From Periplaneta americana (Eukaryota > Arthropoda > Insecta > Blattodea > Blattidae): 64,000 nucleotides of DNA. The stretch covers positions 129,247,914 through 129,311,913 of the forward strand of contig NC_091130.1 of the NCBI RefSeq assembly GCF_040183065.1, written 5' to 3'. Under the pieces are notes generated by a model. The model searched no databases. It saw nothing but the letters and a program-made list of their open reading frames with translations, and had not been told where the DNA came from. Both the position numbers and the translations under genes were made by a program. Below are positions 62,177 to 64,000 of the stretch, one piece after another. Position 1 is the first letter of the stretch, and every line of letters begins with the position of its first letter.

Positions 62177-62441
62177 CAAATTAATTAATATGTTTTAATC
62201 ATATCTAACCATTTCATGATGAATTCTCCAGCTGTGTAACACATGTGAATATATTTATATCACCTTATTCCTGACTGTACAGAAGAAAGCTTATTATTAT
62301 TATTGGGTATTATTTGTCAACAGGCATTAATTCAGTATAATGTACTTAATTTTAATTGTTTGTCATATGTTAAAACATGAGATTGATATGTATTGTCATT
62401 CATAATCATACTAACCGTTAGCTATGATTTATTTATTACAG

Positions 62442-62794
62442 ATCATTTGGTTTTTGACATGGAAGATGGGATGGTAGATGCTCAAGTGTTTATGAATAGA
62501 GAATTACTGGGACAACAAACTGTAGGAGAAGAACAACAACTCTACCCATGCCCAAGATGTAAGAAAGTGTATCGCTGGATGATCTCGCTTCGCAGACATA
62601 TTCGTCTTGAGTGCGGTCAAGAACCTAAACATCATTGTTTATATTGTGGAAGAAAATTTAAACACAAACATCATCTGATTGGTCACATGGCTATACATGT
62701 AAGGCGGGGCCATCAGCTGAGAACATTGCCCATTTTAAATATTCAAAATTTCGATATTCCTGGTTCTTCTATAGAGGAGAGGAAAGGAACATAA
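62442..62794 (+). CDS. lola: lola alternative terminal exon f (C2HC + C2H2 finger pair)
   Basis: Seen: the acceptor TTTATTACAG ends at 62441. The junction bases AT are followed by 116 codons and a TAA at 62792-62794. An acidic/Gln leader (1-35) precedes finger 1 (C36, C39, H52, C57). The linker here is ECGQEP (56-61) instead of ECGKEP. Finger 2 has C65, C68, H81 and H85, with a three-residue His spacing that is shorter than in exons a-c. A 31-residue basic-then-acidic tail follows. Known: lola-type terminal exon. Its fingers are closest in this window to exon d (shared SLRRH in finger 1, and the HKH run before the finger-2 helix). A LINE copy with intact target duplications ends about 255 bp before the acceptor. 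AATAAA at 62976 is a good poly(A) signal. An upstream in-frame ATG at 62393 lies in the intron and is not a start. Confidence 0.9.
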
Positions 62795-62975
62795 AGCTTA
62801 TTTTCATTAAGCTAAAATATACATTGTGATTTAAAATATTAATATCAACTTTAATCTATTGTGATATCTAAAAATCTAATATAATATAAGTGTTCACTCT
62901 TACAGAAAGTTTGAAGTAGTCAAAAATTAATTCATTTTATTTGTAAATTATTGCCCATTAACTGCTTACCTTATG

Positions 62976-62981
62976 AATAAA
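62976..62981 (+). terminator. Candidate poly(A) signal for lola exon f
   Basis: AATAAA 182 bp after the stop, followed by a TG-rich stretch (about 62985-63000) that fits a downstream GU-rich element. Confidence 0.5.
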
Positions 62982-63637
62982 AGTTTGTGTATGTGTGTAT
63001 TTAGTCTTCAGAGATTTACAATACTTTCATGTTTCTATAGAGTTTCTTTATGATTGTGATAAAAACTTAAATTTCCGTCTCATTAGAATAAATTTAATCA
63101 TTTTTAATGCTATGATTATATTGTAGGCTAGAATTATGTTCTTATGATTTCAAATGCTGTAAACACAAATATAAGAAAGCAATACCTTTGTTGCATACTG
63201 GGTGGCATTTGAGGTGATAAACTTACCATTTGTCCCTCTGCCCTCTGTCAGCAAATAAGTGTAACTAAATTCCTTGTAGGTATTGAAACCTCCACTTGGA
63301 GACTACCTATGTTCCGACTTCCGAATTATAGGTTAAATAATGAATGGATGAAAATATGGAATATTTTTTTTGTTGAAATGGTGAAAATTCTTAGAATCAT
63401 GGCATAAATTAAAGCTTTTAAAGGTATGATCACAGGCACACACGTAAACATAATGGGTGTCATTGTGATAGATGTATTTTCTTTGTTCTCAGTTTTCGTT
63501 CTTTATATAAAGAGTGGATTAAATCATGTTATAAGTTTCTAGGTATTCTTAGTAGTTAGGTTAATTCAAGATTTTTTTTGTTAACCTGCACCATATTAAG
63601 GGAAAACTGTTTACAACTTCTGCATGTTCATCTAATA
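62982..63637. other. Sequence downstream of exon f, no recognised feature
   Basis: AT-rich; next lola exon, if any, lies beyond the window. Confidence 0.5.
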
Positions 63638-63639
63638 TA

Positions 63640-63850
63640 CAGGGTGTAACGAAAATAGTGGGCCAAACTCCAGGTATGGATTCCTCATATGTAGAGAAGA
63701 ACAAAAGGTTATATGAACATGGATCCGGAAATGCCTGGTTGCCATGTTATATGGGTTACAAGGAGGATCATTGTACACTACAGAAGTTAGATAAGCTTAT
63801 TAATGTTTCAATCTGTGTATATTTGTTTACAGGAACTGTTCAAAATGTCC
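63640..63850. mobile_element. Possible DNA transposon left end
   Basis: TA then CAGGGTGTAACGAAAATAGT, a terminus-like start. The body (ATGGATCCGGAAATGCCTGG) has no recognised coding relic and no matching right end in the window. Confidence 0.35.
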
Positions 63851-64000
63851 ATCTCCTGCCAGAATACAGGCCGTAGTTTGTCGCATGATAAATTTTATTT
63901 CCCACAAAAAGCATTAAATTTATCTATATCGCTCATTTACCTTGCAAAGCTGCCATAAATAAATGCACAGTCATTTGTTTTCACTTTATTATAATGCCTG

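Noticed and set aside
62393-62441. In-frame ATG upstream of exon f
   Set aside because: Same reason: intron sequence before a good acceptor.

Overview
This window reads as intronic and 3' exon territory of a very large arthropod gene. The genome is AT-rich, has long introns and is packed with SINEs, LINEs, Penelope-like retroelements and Tc1/mariner, pogo/Tigger, hAT and piggyBac relics. The repeats look like those of a big-genome insect, and I favour a cockroach or termite (Blattodea). That placement rests on recalled repeat families and has not been tested.

The only host gene I can support is longitudinals lacking (lola), on the + strand. Five alternative terminal exons (6350-6657, 16395-16657, 24590-24885, 39348-39691, 62442-62794) each encode the characteristic lola finger pair: an atypical C2HC finger, an ECGKEP-type linker, then a second finger. 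Each has a good 3' splice acceptor, is entered in the same phase (two bases before the first full codon) and ends in its own stop. A sixth exon (45741-46729) has the same acceptor phase but encodes 328 Ser/Thr/Asn-rich residues with no zinc finger; it looks like a finger-less alternative C-terminus. The constant BTB-coding exons are not here and must lie upstream. In lola the shared N-terminal BTB part is joined (by cis- and, in flies, trans-splicing) to one of many C-terminal exons, so this stretch is a cassette array that sets DNA-binding specificity.

Layout: 1-6300 SINEs, a Tigger relic and a LINE split by a SINE; 6350-6657 lola exon a; 7000-16300 SINEs, a Penelope-like end, a conserved-looking MITE, a Tc1-like element holding a THAP relic, a Penelope palindrome, LINE debris and a solo LTR; 16395 exon b followed by a 51-bp minisatellite; 17400-24500 SINEs, a hAT element with 8-bp target duplication, LINE debris, MITEs and a second palindrome; 24590 exon c; 25000-38500 inverted SINE copies, Tigger, mariner, piggyBac with a nested Tigger-like element, hAT debris and a LINE end; 39348 exon d with a Tigger 95 bp downstream; 41000-45700 mostly featureless; 45741 finger-less exon; 46950-53580 sparse, with one Tigger deletion derivative; 53580-57300 a large foldback enclosing a Penelope palindrome, plus MITEs; 57000-60600 nested SINEs and a large Tigger-like element; 61286-62176 a LINE copy with 11-bp target duplication; 62442 exon f.

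A recurrent structure not explained by ordinary gene features is a hammerhead-ribozyme-like core (CTGANGA, hairpin, GAAA) in five different repeat families, with hairpin stems that differ in sequence but stay paired.
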